From a virus, in the IMG/VR virus record IMGVR_UViG_3300044617_001276, positions 1-57,789 of that record: 57,789 nt of DNA; one strand, given 5' to 3'. The translations under genes were made by a program, and so were the position numbers. Shown here piece by piece: positions 38,242-45,723 of this stretch (its first letter is position 1; each line of letters opens with the position of its first letter). The notes beneath the pieces were generated by a model. It had not been told where the DNA came from, ran no database searches, and saw only the letters and a program-made list of their open reading frames with translations.

Positions 38242-41069
38242 CCTTACCACAGCTGCGTTGCCGCACTGAGTTCAGTTTCCGGCAAGCATTCGGCCCTGTT
38301 CCGCGTGTTGCCGCTGCGGTGAAGGCGCTCGGCGCGCCAGCGGCAGGCATCGTAGACGGCGGCACATGGGGTCATGTCCGTTGGGCCAAAGCTGCAGCCG
38401 CGCAAGGGTTCAAGCCGCTGTTCGGCACGGAGTTTTCCGTCACGCTGCCAGACGGGCGCAAGCCGCAAGCATGGGCGCTGGCCGAGGACACGCGCGCATT
38501 TTATCGTTGGAGCACGGCGCTCCGACAAAAAGATGCTGACTCTGTCGCGCTGCTGCGCGAGAGCAAAGGTGTTATACGCTTCGCTGGCGCGGCGCTCACC
38601 GACCCTGATACGTTTGATTATGTTGACCTGAACCCGGCTTCTCCTATTGCACAGAGAGTTTCATTGGCGCTTGCACGCAACACAGGAAAACCCCTAGTCC
38701 TGAGCAGCGCCAACTTTTATCCTCAACCAAGCGACTACGCAGCATTCATGTCGATTGGTGGCCGCGAGGCGACAACGCCGCAGCACATCCTCTCCGATCA
38801 GGAGTTGCGCGCGGCGCTGAAAATCCTGGACGATGACGCTTGGGAGCGAGCGGTACGCAACACCCACGAAGTCGCCGAGCGGTGTGCCGGGGCATTGCCC
38901 ACCGCGCCCATCATCCATGTGGACGGTGACTTGCGTGCACTGGCCGAGGAAGGGCGACAGCGTCGACTCAAGCTCGGTCACTTGCCTGCTTGGCCGCAGG
39001 AATATGAAGACCGGTTGCAACGTGAATTGACAGCCATTGAGCAGAAGAATTTCGAGAGCTACTTCATTGTGGTGGCAGACTTAATCGCTTGGGCCAAGGA
39101 GCGCATGCTGGTGGGGCCGGGGCGCGGCTCGTCAGCCGGGTCACTGCTTTGTTACTTGTTGGGCATCACGGAAGTTGATCCAATCCCGCACGGACTGTTG
39201 TTTGAGCGCTTCATTGACCTGACGCGCAAGGATTTGCCCGACATCGACATCGACTTTTCCGACACCAAGCGCGACCAGTGTTTCGACTACCTTGCTGAGA
39301 AATACGGGCGGCAATGTGTGGCGCGCATCGGCAACGTGAACACCCTGAAGCCGCGCAGCGTGATGGCCGAGGTCTGCAAGCGGTTCGGCATCCCTGACAA
39401 AGAGCGGTTCGACCTGCTCAACGTATTGATTGAATATTCTTCTGGAGACTCACGTTATGGAAAAGGGCTCGAAGACACCCTCAACAACACCGACATCGGG
39501 CGGCGTTTCATGGAACGCAATCCAAAGGCGGTGGTTATGTCCGAAGTGGAAAATCATGCATGGCACACTGGTGTACACGCCGCAGGAGTCATCGTTTGTA
39601 ATGTTCCGGTGGACGAATACTGCACGGTTGGAGCGGATGGTGTGGCGCACATCGACAAGCCTGACAGTGAATACCTGAACCTACTCAAGATTGACGCGCT
39701 GGGGCTGCGCACGTTGGGCGTCATCGAGGACAGCGGCGTCACCAACGCCGACGAACTCTACGCATTGAAGCTCGACGACCCAAAGGTGCTCGACATATTC
39801 AACCAGCGCAAATACACCGGCATATTCCAGTTCGAAGGACAAAGCCAGCGGTCAATCTCCGCGCAGGTCTTGGTGGATAGTTTCCGTACGGTTGACCACT
39901 TGACGGCGTTGGCCAGACCGGGGCCGCTCGGCGGCGGCGCGACAGGCAAATACATCGCACGCAAGGCCGGTGTTGAGTCAGTGACTTACACTCACCCGGC
40001 GTTGGAAGAGCTGCTGGCCGACACTTACGGTGTGGTGCTCTATCAAGAGCAAGTGATGCGCATCGTGCGCGACATCGGCAAGTTCTCGTGGGACGAAACA
40101 ACCGTCATCCGCAAGGCGATGTCAGGCCGCAAGGGCAAAGAATATTTCGACCAGCAAGGAGAAAAGTTCATCGCTGGCGCGGCGCAAGACAACATTGATG
40201 AGAGAACCGCCAAAGACATTTGGAACGAGATCTGTAACTTCGGCGCTTGGGGCATGAACAAGAGTCACACCTGTGCGTACGCGGTGATCAGTTATTGGTG
40301 CGCATGGATGAAGGCGTACCACCCGCTGGAATACGCAGCAGCGTGCTTGCGCTCGGCCAAGGACGACGACCAGACCATGGAGATCCTGCGTGAGATGGCG
40401 CGCGAAGGCGTCAACTACGTTGCATTCGACCCTGAACTCTCTGACGTCAATTGGTCTGTGCAAGACGGCAAGTTGGTGGGCGGCTACATGAACCTTGTCG
40501 GGTTCGGCCCAGCCAAAGCAGTCGCCGCAGTGGAAGCGCGGCGGCTCGGCAAGGTTGACGACAAACTGCAAAAACGCATCGCTGAAGCGCACATCAAGTT
40601 CAATGATCTCTACCCAATCAGCCACAACTACGCTGCTTGGTATGCTGACCCGGTGGCGCATGGGTGTCGCATTGGGTCTGTGATTTATACGGCTGACAAG
40701 TTGCCTGACGGCGCTGACGTTTTGTTCATCGGCAAAATTGCCAAGAAAGAACTGCGTGACGAAAATGAAACAGTCCGGGTCGCGCGGCGTGATGGACGCA
40801 AGCTCTCAGGACAGACATTGTTCGCTGACTTTTTCTTGAAGGACGACACAGGCATCCCGATCATTTGCCGCATTGACCGGTTCAAGTATGAGCCGCTGGG
40901 CCGTGTCGCTATGGAGCGGTTGGTGGCTGAACAGGATGTGTTGCTCGTGCGCGGCAGGAAGATTCCAGGATTCGGCATGATAAAGGTCGAACGTGTCAAG
41001 GTATTGAATCGTGAGGAGGCATTGAGTGAGTCGACGCCCGGAACAACGCTTGTGGGACAGGCTGCGTAA
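38238..41069 (+). CDS. C-family DNA polymerase (DnaE/Pol III alpha-like)
   Basis: The 943-residue replicative polymerase. Catalytic acids are D335 and D337 in PDIDIDFSD and D486 in KIDALGLRTL, matching E. coli alpha D401, D403 and D555. VGPGRGSSAGSLLCYLLGIT, FNQRKYTGIFQFEGQSQR and NEICNFGAWGMNKSHTCAYA are further family hallmarks. The N-terminal PHP domain is present but has RCRTEFS in place of the usual HxHSxYS and VDGGTWG in place of DHG, so its metal site is likely dead. It is about 200 residues shorter than E. coli alpha, with a shortened C-terminal region. Works with the exonuclease upstream. Confidence 0.95.
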   Translation: MTLPQLRCRTEFSFRQAFGPVPRVAAAVKALGAPAAGIVDGGTWGHVRWAKAAAAQGFKPLFGTEFSVTLPDGRKPQAWALAEDTRAFYRWSTALRQKDADSVALLRESKGVIRFAGAALTDPDTFDYVDLNPASPIAQRVSLALARNTGKPLVLSSANFYPQPSDYAAFMSIGGREATTPQHILSDQELRAALKILDDDAWERAVRNTHEVAERCAGALPTAPIIHVDGDLRALAEEGRQRRLKLGHLPAWPQEYEDRLQRELTAIEQKNFESYFIVVADLIAWAKERMLVGPGRGSSAGSLLCYLLGITEVDPIPHGLLFERFIDLTRKDLPDIDIDFSDTKRDQCFDYLAEKYGRQCVARIGNVNTLKPRSVMAEVCKRFGIPDKERFDLLNVLIEYSSGDSRYGKGLEDTLNNTDIGRRFMERNPKAVVMSEVENHAWHTGVHAAGVIVCNVPVDEYCTVGADGVAHIDKPDSEYLNLLKIDALGLRTLGVIEDSGVTNADELYALKLDDPKVLDIFNQRKYTGIFQFEGQSQRSISAQVLVDSFRTVDHLTALARPGPLGGGATGKYIARKAGVESVTYTHPALEELLADTYGVVLYQEQVMRIVRDIGKFSWDETTVIRKAMSGRKGKEYFDQQGEKFIAGAAQDNIDERTAKDIWNEICNFGAWGMNKSHTCAYAVISYWCAWMKAYHPLEYAAACLRSAKDDDQTMEILREMAREGVNYVAFDPELSDVNWSVQDGKLVGGYMNLVGFGPAKAVAAVEARRLGKVDDKLQKRIAEAHIKFNDLYPISHNYAAWYADPVAHGCRIGSVIYTADKLPDGADVLFIGKIAKKELRDENETVRVARRDGRKLSGQTLFADFFLKDDTGIPIICRIDRFKYEPLGRVAMERLVAEQDVLLVRGRKIPGFGMIKVERVKVLNREEALSESTPGTTLVGQAA

Positions 41070-41448
41070 AGCTGCTGCCGGTCGCGTATATACCGAACGG
41101 ATCGAAAATTTGGTAGGCGTCGGTCGGCCTGACGTCGACACGCTGGTGAAGGGAAGCTTCATCCCGATCGAGTTGAAATATGTGGCGCAGTGGCCAACAC
41201 GGACAACGTCCAAGGTGCTCGGCAAAGACGGTTTGTCGCAAGCACAAAAGAATTGGCACTTGAACTGGCGCAACTGGGGCGGCATCTCGCTCATTGTTGT
41301 TGGCGTGGGAGATGAGGTGTTTGTGTTCAGCGGCGCGACCGCTGACCACGTCAACGAATACAACACAGCCGAGTTCAGGTCAGCGGCGATGTTGATTGGG
41401 TTGAACAACATCGTTGACATGCTGGTGAATTTAGGAGAACGCAAATGA
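41026..41448 (+). CDS. PD-(D/E)XK nuclease, VRR-NUC-like
   Basis: 140 residues from GTG 41026, with AGGAGG 7 bases upstream; it begins inside the polymerase C-terminus. Catalytic layout: GRPDVDTL with D36, IPIELKY with E49 and K51, and LSQAQKNWH with Q74. VRR-NUC and small Holliday-junction-resolvase nucleases show this order. The neighbouring SNF2-type helicase suggests they work as a pair in recombination or replication repair. Confidence 0.78.
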   Translation: MSRRPEQRLWDRLRKAAAGRVYTERIENLVGVGRPDVDTLVKGSFIPIELKYVAQWPTRTTSKVLGKDGLSQAQKNWHLNWRNWGGISLIVVGVGDEVFVFSGATADHVNEYNTAEFRSAAMLIGLNNIVDMLVNLGERK

Positions 41449-42923
41449 AAACGCAAGGCATGAAGCATCAGCTGGACGCTTTGCAGCGGATGGTTGGCCG
41501 CAAGACGTACGCTCTGTTCATGGAACAAGGCACAGGGAAAACGTGGACGTTGTTGGCTGACGCCGAGCGACTCTACGCCAAAGGAACCATCGACACCGTG
41601 TTGGTTGTCGCGCCCAACGGCGTGCATCTCAACTGGGTCAACCGCGAGATACCAACCCACATGGAAGGCAACATCATTGCGCGCGCTTGGCGCTCGGGCG
41701 CTGGTGTGCGGCATATGAAGTCGTTGGAAGAGTTGTTCAGGCCGCGCCGCGAAGGTGAATCTGTTCCGCTGCGCTTTTTGGCGGTCAACATCGACGCGCT
41801 GGTGACCAAAAAGGGCTATGAATTTTGCGAGCGATTTTTGTTGAGCGGCAACGCGCTCATCCTCCTGGACGAAAGCTCGCGCATCAAGAATCCAGACGCC
41901 GCGCGCACAAAAGCGCTCATGCGGCTGCGACGCTATTGCAAGGGTGCTCGCATCGCCTCAGGCACGCCAGTCACCAACTCGCCGGTGGACGTGTTCGCTC
42001 AGATGGAATTCCTGGAAAGTGGCTTGTTGGGCACGACCAGTTACCGCGCGTTCGTTTCCGAATACGCTGACGTGTTGCCCAACACTCACCCGCTCATGCA
42101 AAACATGGTGCGCCGCAATCCGCGCGCGGCGTTCGCCCAAATCATCGCACGCAATCCAGACGGCTCGCCCCGGTGGCGCAACCTAGACAAGTTGCAAAAG
42201 CTGCTGGAGCCGCAGTCGTTCCGTGTGTTGAAGAAGGACTGTTTGGACTTGCCGGAAAAGATTTACAAGACGATCACGTTCGAGCTCAACAGCGACCAAC
42301 AAAAAGCCTACGACAAAATGCAAGATGAGTTGCGCATTGATCTGGGCGACAACACGGAGTTGCCGGTCAGCGAGCTGGCGGCGTTGATCAAACTTCAACA
42401 AATCACGTCTGGTTACGTCAACACCCCGATGGGCGTGCGTTATGTCTCTGACGAGAATCCTCGGCTGAAAGCATTCATGGACGCGGTGGAAGACGTCGAC
42501 GGCAAGTTCATTGTTTGGGCGCGCTTCCGGGAGGAGTTGGACGCCATCCGTGACGCGCTCACCGATGCAGGCATAGCTTGCGTTCAGTACCATGGCGGCG
42601 TGAGTCGTGACGACAGGGAAGCCGCTGTCGACCAGTTCCAAAATGGCGACGTGCGCGTGTTCGTGGGCCAGCCTCAGTCTGGCGGCATTGGGTTGACGCT
42701 GACCGCTGCTGAGACAGTGTTTTACTTCAGCAACGACTTCAACCTTGAAACGCGACTTCAGTCTGAAGACCGCGCGCACCGCATCGGCACCCGCCGCAAT
42801 GTTGTTTATATCGACATCGCCGCCGAGAGCACAATAGACGAACAAATCGCGCGTAATTTGCAACGCAAAAAGCGCACAGCGGCAATAGTGCTGGGAGACG
42901 CGCCAGCGGAAATCGAAGGATAA
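41445..42923 (+). CDS. SNF2-type DNA helicase/translocase
   Basis: 492 residues, superfamily 2. Motif I is EQGTGKT (GTGKT 29-33), motif II ILLDESSRIKN (DES at 142-144), motif III ASGTPVTNS, motif V PQSGGIGLTLTAA and motif VI QSEDRAHRIG. All are as in SNF2 proteins. The start overlaps the nuclease stop by 4 bases. Phages often pair such an ATPase with a VRR-NUC nuclease, and a role in recombination-dependent replication or fork restart is likely. Confidence 0.9.
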   Translation: MKTQGMKHQLDALQRMVGRKTYALFMEQGTGKTWTLLADAERLYAKGTIDTVLVVAPNGVHLNWVNREIPTHMEGNIIARAWRSGAGVRHMKSLEELFRPRREGESVPLRFLAVNIDALVTKKGYEFCERFLLSGNALILLDESSRIKNPDAARTKALMRLRRYCKGARIASGTPVTNSPVDVFAQMEFLESGLLGTTSYRAFVSEYADVLPNTHPLMQNMVRRNPRAAFAQIIARNPDGSPRWRNLDKLQKLLEPQSFRVLKKDCLDLPEKIYKTITFELNSDQQKAYDKMQDELRIDLGDNTELPVSELAALIKLQQITSGYVNTPMGVRYVSDENPRLKAFMDAVEDVDGKFIVWARFREELDAIRDALTDAGIACVQYHGGVSRDDREAAVDQFQNGDVRVFVGQPQSGGIGLTLTAAETVFYFSNDFNLETRLQSEDRAHRIGTRRNVVYIDIAAESTIDEQIARNLQRKKRTAAIVLGDAPAEIEG

Positions 42924-42953
42924 TTAAGCTCACAAATTTAGAAAGGAAAAGTG

Positions 42954-43289
42954 ATGTCAAAAGTCTACGCGCCACAAGTACCCAGCAAGTACGATCCGGC
43001 GACAAAATTGTGGGTTCCCACACTCAACCTAGATCACGCCAAGTCGTTCGGCGAAGTTGTGGTCATGTTGCCGCCCAACGCCAACCGGCTGCACATCAAC
43101 CCATTGGTGACAGCCTTGCGCGACCAAATGAAAGACTTCACGGAGGAAGACTACATCATCGCGGTCGGTGACCCATCGCTCATCGCAGCAGCGGCTTGCA
43201 TCGCCGCGCGCAAGACGGGTGGCTTGCTGCGCATCTTGAAGTGGGACAGACAATCTAACAGTTACATCGCAGTGGAGGCCAACGTATGA
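42954..43289 (+). CDS. Conserved early protein of unknown function (111 aa)
   Basis: ATG 42954 is chosen over GTG 42951 by spacing to TTTAGAAAGGAA. The body has LNLDHAKSFGEVVVMLPPNA and TEEDYIIAVGDPSLIAAAAC, followed by a small hydrophobic helix and GGLLRILKWDRQ. The pattern recalls small phage proteins made with single-stranded DNA-binding and recombination genes, but I cannot name it. Confidence 0.65.
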   Translation: MSKVYAPQVPSKYDPATKLWVPTLNLDHAKSFGEVVVMLPPNANRLHINPLVTALRDQMKDFTEEDYIIAVGDPSLIAAAACIAARKTGGLLRILKWDRQSNSYIAVEANV

Positions 43290-43780
43290 GTGACTTGCAA
43301 CGTGCCGTGCAGCTGGCTGAGCTGCTGATGAAGTTGCGTGAAAACGTCACGCGGCTGGAAGGTGAGTTGGAAACAGCCAAAAAAGACATGCGCCGGGTTG
43401 AGCAAGAGGATTTGCCTGAGCTGATGCAAGAGCTCGGACTGGAAACATTCAAGCTCAAGACCGGTGAAACAATCGAAGTCAAGCCAGAAGTCGAATGTTC
43501 CATCAGCGAAGAGCGCCGCGCAGCAGCGCACGGCTGGTTGACGGAAAAAGGGTTCGGCGGCTTGATCAAGACAGAAGTCGTCGCCAAGTTCGGTCGCGAC
43601 CAGCGCGATGAAGCAGTCGCTTGTGCTGAGAAAATCGGCGGCGAGATGATTGAGCGTGTGCACCCCAGCACGCTGAAGTCGTTCGTCAAGGAACAAATGG
43701 CCGCAGGCACGGCCATACCTTTCGATCTGTTCGGGATACACCCGTACAGCAAGGTAAAGATCACTGCTGCAAAGAAGTGA
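43286..43780 (+). CDS. Conserved coiled-coil early protein (164 aa)
   Basis: The N-terminal 50 residues form a coiled coil (LRENVTRLEGELETAKKDMR). A conserved-looking alpha/beta part follows: LPELMQELGLETFKLKTGET and HGWLTEKGFGGLIKTEVVAK, ending HPSTLKSFVKEQMAAG and PFDLFGIHPYSKVKI. I have seen this pattern beside single-stranded DNA-binding genes of podoviruses. ATGA overlap with the previous gene. Role unknown, probably linked to replication. Confidence 0.65.
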   Translation: MSDLQRAVQLAELLMKLRENVTRLEGELETAKKDMRRVEQEDLPELMQELGLETFKLKTGETIEVKPEVECSISEERRAAAHGWLTEKGFGGLIKTEVVAKFGRDQRDEAVACAEKIGGEMIERVHPSTLKSFVKEQMAAGTAIPFDLFGIHPYSKVKITAAKK

Positions 43781-43787
43781 ACGCTTA

Positions 43788-43812
43788 TTGAGGCGGCGTT
43801 TCTAAGCCTCAA
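43788..43812 (+). other. Leader stem-loop before ssDNA-binding protein gene
   Basis: TTGAGGC (43788-43794) and GCCTCAA (43806-43812) form a seven-pair stem with an 11-base loop, 24 bases before the ATG at 43837. Without a T run it is more likely a translational or stability element than a terminator. Confidence 0.35.
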
Positions 43813-43836
43813 AATCATCAAGAAAGTGAGTACACC

Positions 43837-44664
43837 ATGAGCAAAAAAGAGCTCGCCAAAGTTGAAGAAAAAGCGACAGCGCTGGTCGTCGCTGATATGG
43901 ACTTCGCCGCTGATGCTGGCGCAGGCATGGAAAATGCCGGTCAGGAATCATTCGCGATTCCGTTTCTGAGCCTGCTGCAAAAGGGTTCGCCGCAAGTGGA
44001 CGAAGCCTCTGGCGCGGCACTCGAAGGCGCACGCGCAGGTATGTTTTTCGAGAACGTCACAGGCCGCTTGTTTTCCGGCAAAGACGGCGTGATCATCGTT
44101 CCGTGTTCTTACCGTCGTGAGTTTTTGCGTTGGGGCGCGCGCGCCAATGGCGGCGGCTTGCGCGGCGTTTATTCGCCCGAGGAAGTTGCAGAGATGCGCA
44201 CCAAAGGTCAGGTTGTTGAGCTGGACGGGCGGCTCTACGCGCCTGAACAGGACAAGTCGATCAATCCAGAGAAGTCTGACCGCTTCAACGACACACGCAA
44301 CCATTACGTCTTGATCATCGATCAGGAAACCGGCGCATGGAGTGAGGCGCTTCTTTCCCTGACGTCCACGCAAATCAAGAAGTCGAAGATGCTGATGTCG
44401 GCGCTCGCCTCCGTCAAGCTGAAGAACGGCGCAGGCCAGCTCTATACGCCGCCGACCTTCGCGAACTTCGTGCGCGTCACGTCAGTGGGCGAAAGCAACG
44501 ACAAGGGCACATGGTTCGGCGTGAAGTTTGAGTTGGCCGGTCAGGTCGACCGTTCAGAAGTCTACGCGGCTGCGAAGGCATTCCACGCCAACATCGCCAA
44601 AGGCGGCGTCCAAGTCAAGTACGAAGACAACCCATCAGAAGTTGGAGAAACTGGCGGGTTCTAA
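43837..44664 (+). CDS. Probable ssDNA-binding protein (275 aa)
   Basis: The N-terminal helical part is Ala/Glu-rich. The central part (SFAIPFLSLLQKGSPQVDEA, GKDGVIIVPCSYRREFLRWG, NHYVLIIDQETGAWSEALLS) fits the pattern of proteins annotated as single-stranded DNA-binding in environmental podoviruses. The beta centre could be an OB fold and the C-terminus is acidic with aromatic end (SEVGETGGF), as in T7 gp2.5 and SSB tails that contact partners. A flanking stem-loop on each side could tune its mRNA. Confidence 0.6.
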   Translation: MSKKELAKVEEKATALVVADMDFAADAGAGMENAGQESFAIPFLSLLQKGSPQVDEASGAALEGARAGMFFENVTGRLFSGKDGVIIVPCSYRREFLRWGARANGGGLRGVYSPEEVAEMRTKGQVVELDGRLYAPEQDKSINPEKSDRFNDTRNHYVLIIDQETGAWSEALLSLTSTQIKKSKMLMSALASVKLKNGAGQLYTPPTFANFVRVTSVGESNDKGTWFGVKFELAGQVDRSEVYAAAKAFHANIAKGGVQVKYEDNPSEVGETGGF

Positions 44665-44670
44665 GCAGCA

Positions 44671-44692
44671 ACCGGGGCCGCGCGGCCCCGGT
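44671..44692 (+). other. Perfect GC palindrome after ssDNA-binding protein gene
   Basis: Positions 44671-44692 are perfectly self-complementary over 22 bases (arms ACCGGGGCC and GGCCCCGGT around GCGC). It lies 6 bases after the stop at 44664. No T run follows. It would form a very stable RNA hairpin, protecting the abundant upstream message or partly ending transcription. Confidence 0.65.
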
Positions 44693-44716
44693 CATCAAAC
44701 TCAGAAAGAGACCAAC

Positions 44717-45073
44717 ATGAACGACATTTGCTCTTACCAAAAAGACGGCATAATTGAAGAATCGCCGCTCCAAGTGCTTTCTCAAAAAAGCAAAAATCAA
44801 GCCGTCGTGCAATGGAAACGCACCAGAACCATCAGCGCCACGGAACAATACGAAATGGTCCCAGCGCCGTTCGCGGAAGAGCATTGGTATGACTGGATAG
44901 TTGAAATATTCAGGAAACCATCCGCAGAAAAACTTGCGTACCGAGAATACGAAGAATCACGCCGCAATCTGTTGCAGTGTCAGCGCATGAGAGATTACTA
45001 CGAAAATATGGTCAAGTTTGAAGCCCAACGGATAAAACGTCTACGGAAAGTTCTCGAAATTGACGAGGAATGA
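44717..45073 (+). CDS. Early protein of unknown function (118 aa)
   Basis: From ATG 44717 after CTCAGAAAGAG, a slightly altered copy of the extended ribosome-binding site; a longer frame from 44528 lies inside the previous gene and is rejected. The C-terminal half is a long charged helix (RNLLQCQRMRDYYENMVKFE, AQRIKRLRKVLEID). No family recognised. Confidence 0.6.
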   Translation: MNDICSYQKDGIIEESPLQVLSQKSKNQAVVQWKRTRTISATEQYEMVPAPFAEEHWYDWIVEIFRKPSAEKLAYREYEESRRNLLQCQRMRDYYENMVKFEAQRIKRLRKVLEIDEE

Positions 45074-45477
45074 AGCTCGTGCCCAAGAAAGTGAACAAAC
45101 AGGCCGGAATGAACCCAGTCGCACGAGCCATCGCCCGCAACATCTTGCAACAAGCTGTTGTGGATCAGAAGATTCAGCTTTATCTATTGGAAGACGGAGC
45201 GGCTTGTGCGGGGATTTGTTTCATGATCGCGCAGATGCTATCGGCGTTGATCGAAGCTGCCGAGCTGGACAAGCGCGTTGGGACGGACAATGTGGACGTG
45301 CGTGTCATACGCGGCGCTATTTCGGCTTGTGAACAGATGATTGAAACTGATCGATTCGTTCGAATGAACATCGTAGCCTTGGAACAAGGGCTTGATGCAG
45401 CTTACGCCTTGCATGCGCGTGTCTCCCCCGAGGCATTCAACAAGGCGTGGAACTCGAAGCCGCGCGTCATGGGCTGA
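45070..45477 (+). CDS. Late-early helical protein of unknown function (135 aa)
   Basis: Starts by ATGA overlap. Basic N-terminus (MKLVPKKVNKQAGMNPVARA), then a helical body (LEDGAACAGICFMIAQMLSA, VIRGAISACEQMIETDRFVR). Its character recalls small phage proteins of the early block near ssDNA-binding genes. No named family. Confidence 0.6.
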   Translation: MKLVPKKVNKQAGMNPVARAIARNILQQAVVDQKIQLYLLEDGAACAGICFMIAQMLSALIEAAELDKRVGTDNVDVRVIRGAISACEQMIETDRFVRMNIVALEQGLDAAYALHARVSPEAFNKAWNSKPRVMG

Positions 45478-45662
45478 TGCCTTGGGCGTATATACGCCAA
45501 CTCCTTGGCCCCGGTTTGCACTGGGGCCGCACTCAAGACGAACTGATCGCGGCGATAGAAAAAGCGCGCGCTGATGGGCAAACAGAAGCCGCCGAACACA
45601 TAGAAATAATTTTAGAGATGCGCAACTTTGTGATGTGTGAAGAAAAAACACCCCGCACGTAG
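45477..45662 (+). CDS. Small helical protein at end of rightward block (61 aa)
   Basis: From ATG 45477, which overlaps the previous stop as TGATG; GTG 45447 is possible but lies inside the previous gene. Reads MPWAYIRQLLGPGLHWGRTQ and DELIAAIEKARADGQTEAAE. A perfect 14-base palindrome (GGCGTATATACGCC, 45485-45498) lies in the first codons. The stop overlaps the bidirectional hairpin at 45649-45669. Function unknown. Confidence 0.55.
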   Translation: MPWAYIRQLLGPGLHWGRTQDELIAAIEKARADGQTEAAEHIEIILEMRNFVMCEEKTPRT

Positions 45663-45669
45663 CGGGGTG
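45649..45669 (-). terminator. Rho-independent terminator of the late block
   Basis: CACCCCGC (45649-45656), loop ACGTA, GCGGGGTG (45662-45669). On the minus strand the hairpin is followed by TTTTTT (45648-45643). It lies 55 bases after the last late gene at 45724, so it ends leftward late transcription. It may also slow rightward transcripts. Confidence 0.85.
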
Positions 45670-45723
45670 AACAACAAGGGCGGTATCGGAGAGAGGAGCA
45701 GCAACCGTCCTTGTCGCGCTGCG

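Noticed and set aside
45485-45498. Perfect 14-base palindrome GGCGTATATACGCC as an operator
   Set aside because: It lies in the first codons of a gene at the end of a block, far from a promoter; listed only as a note in that gene.
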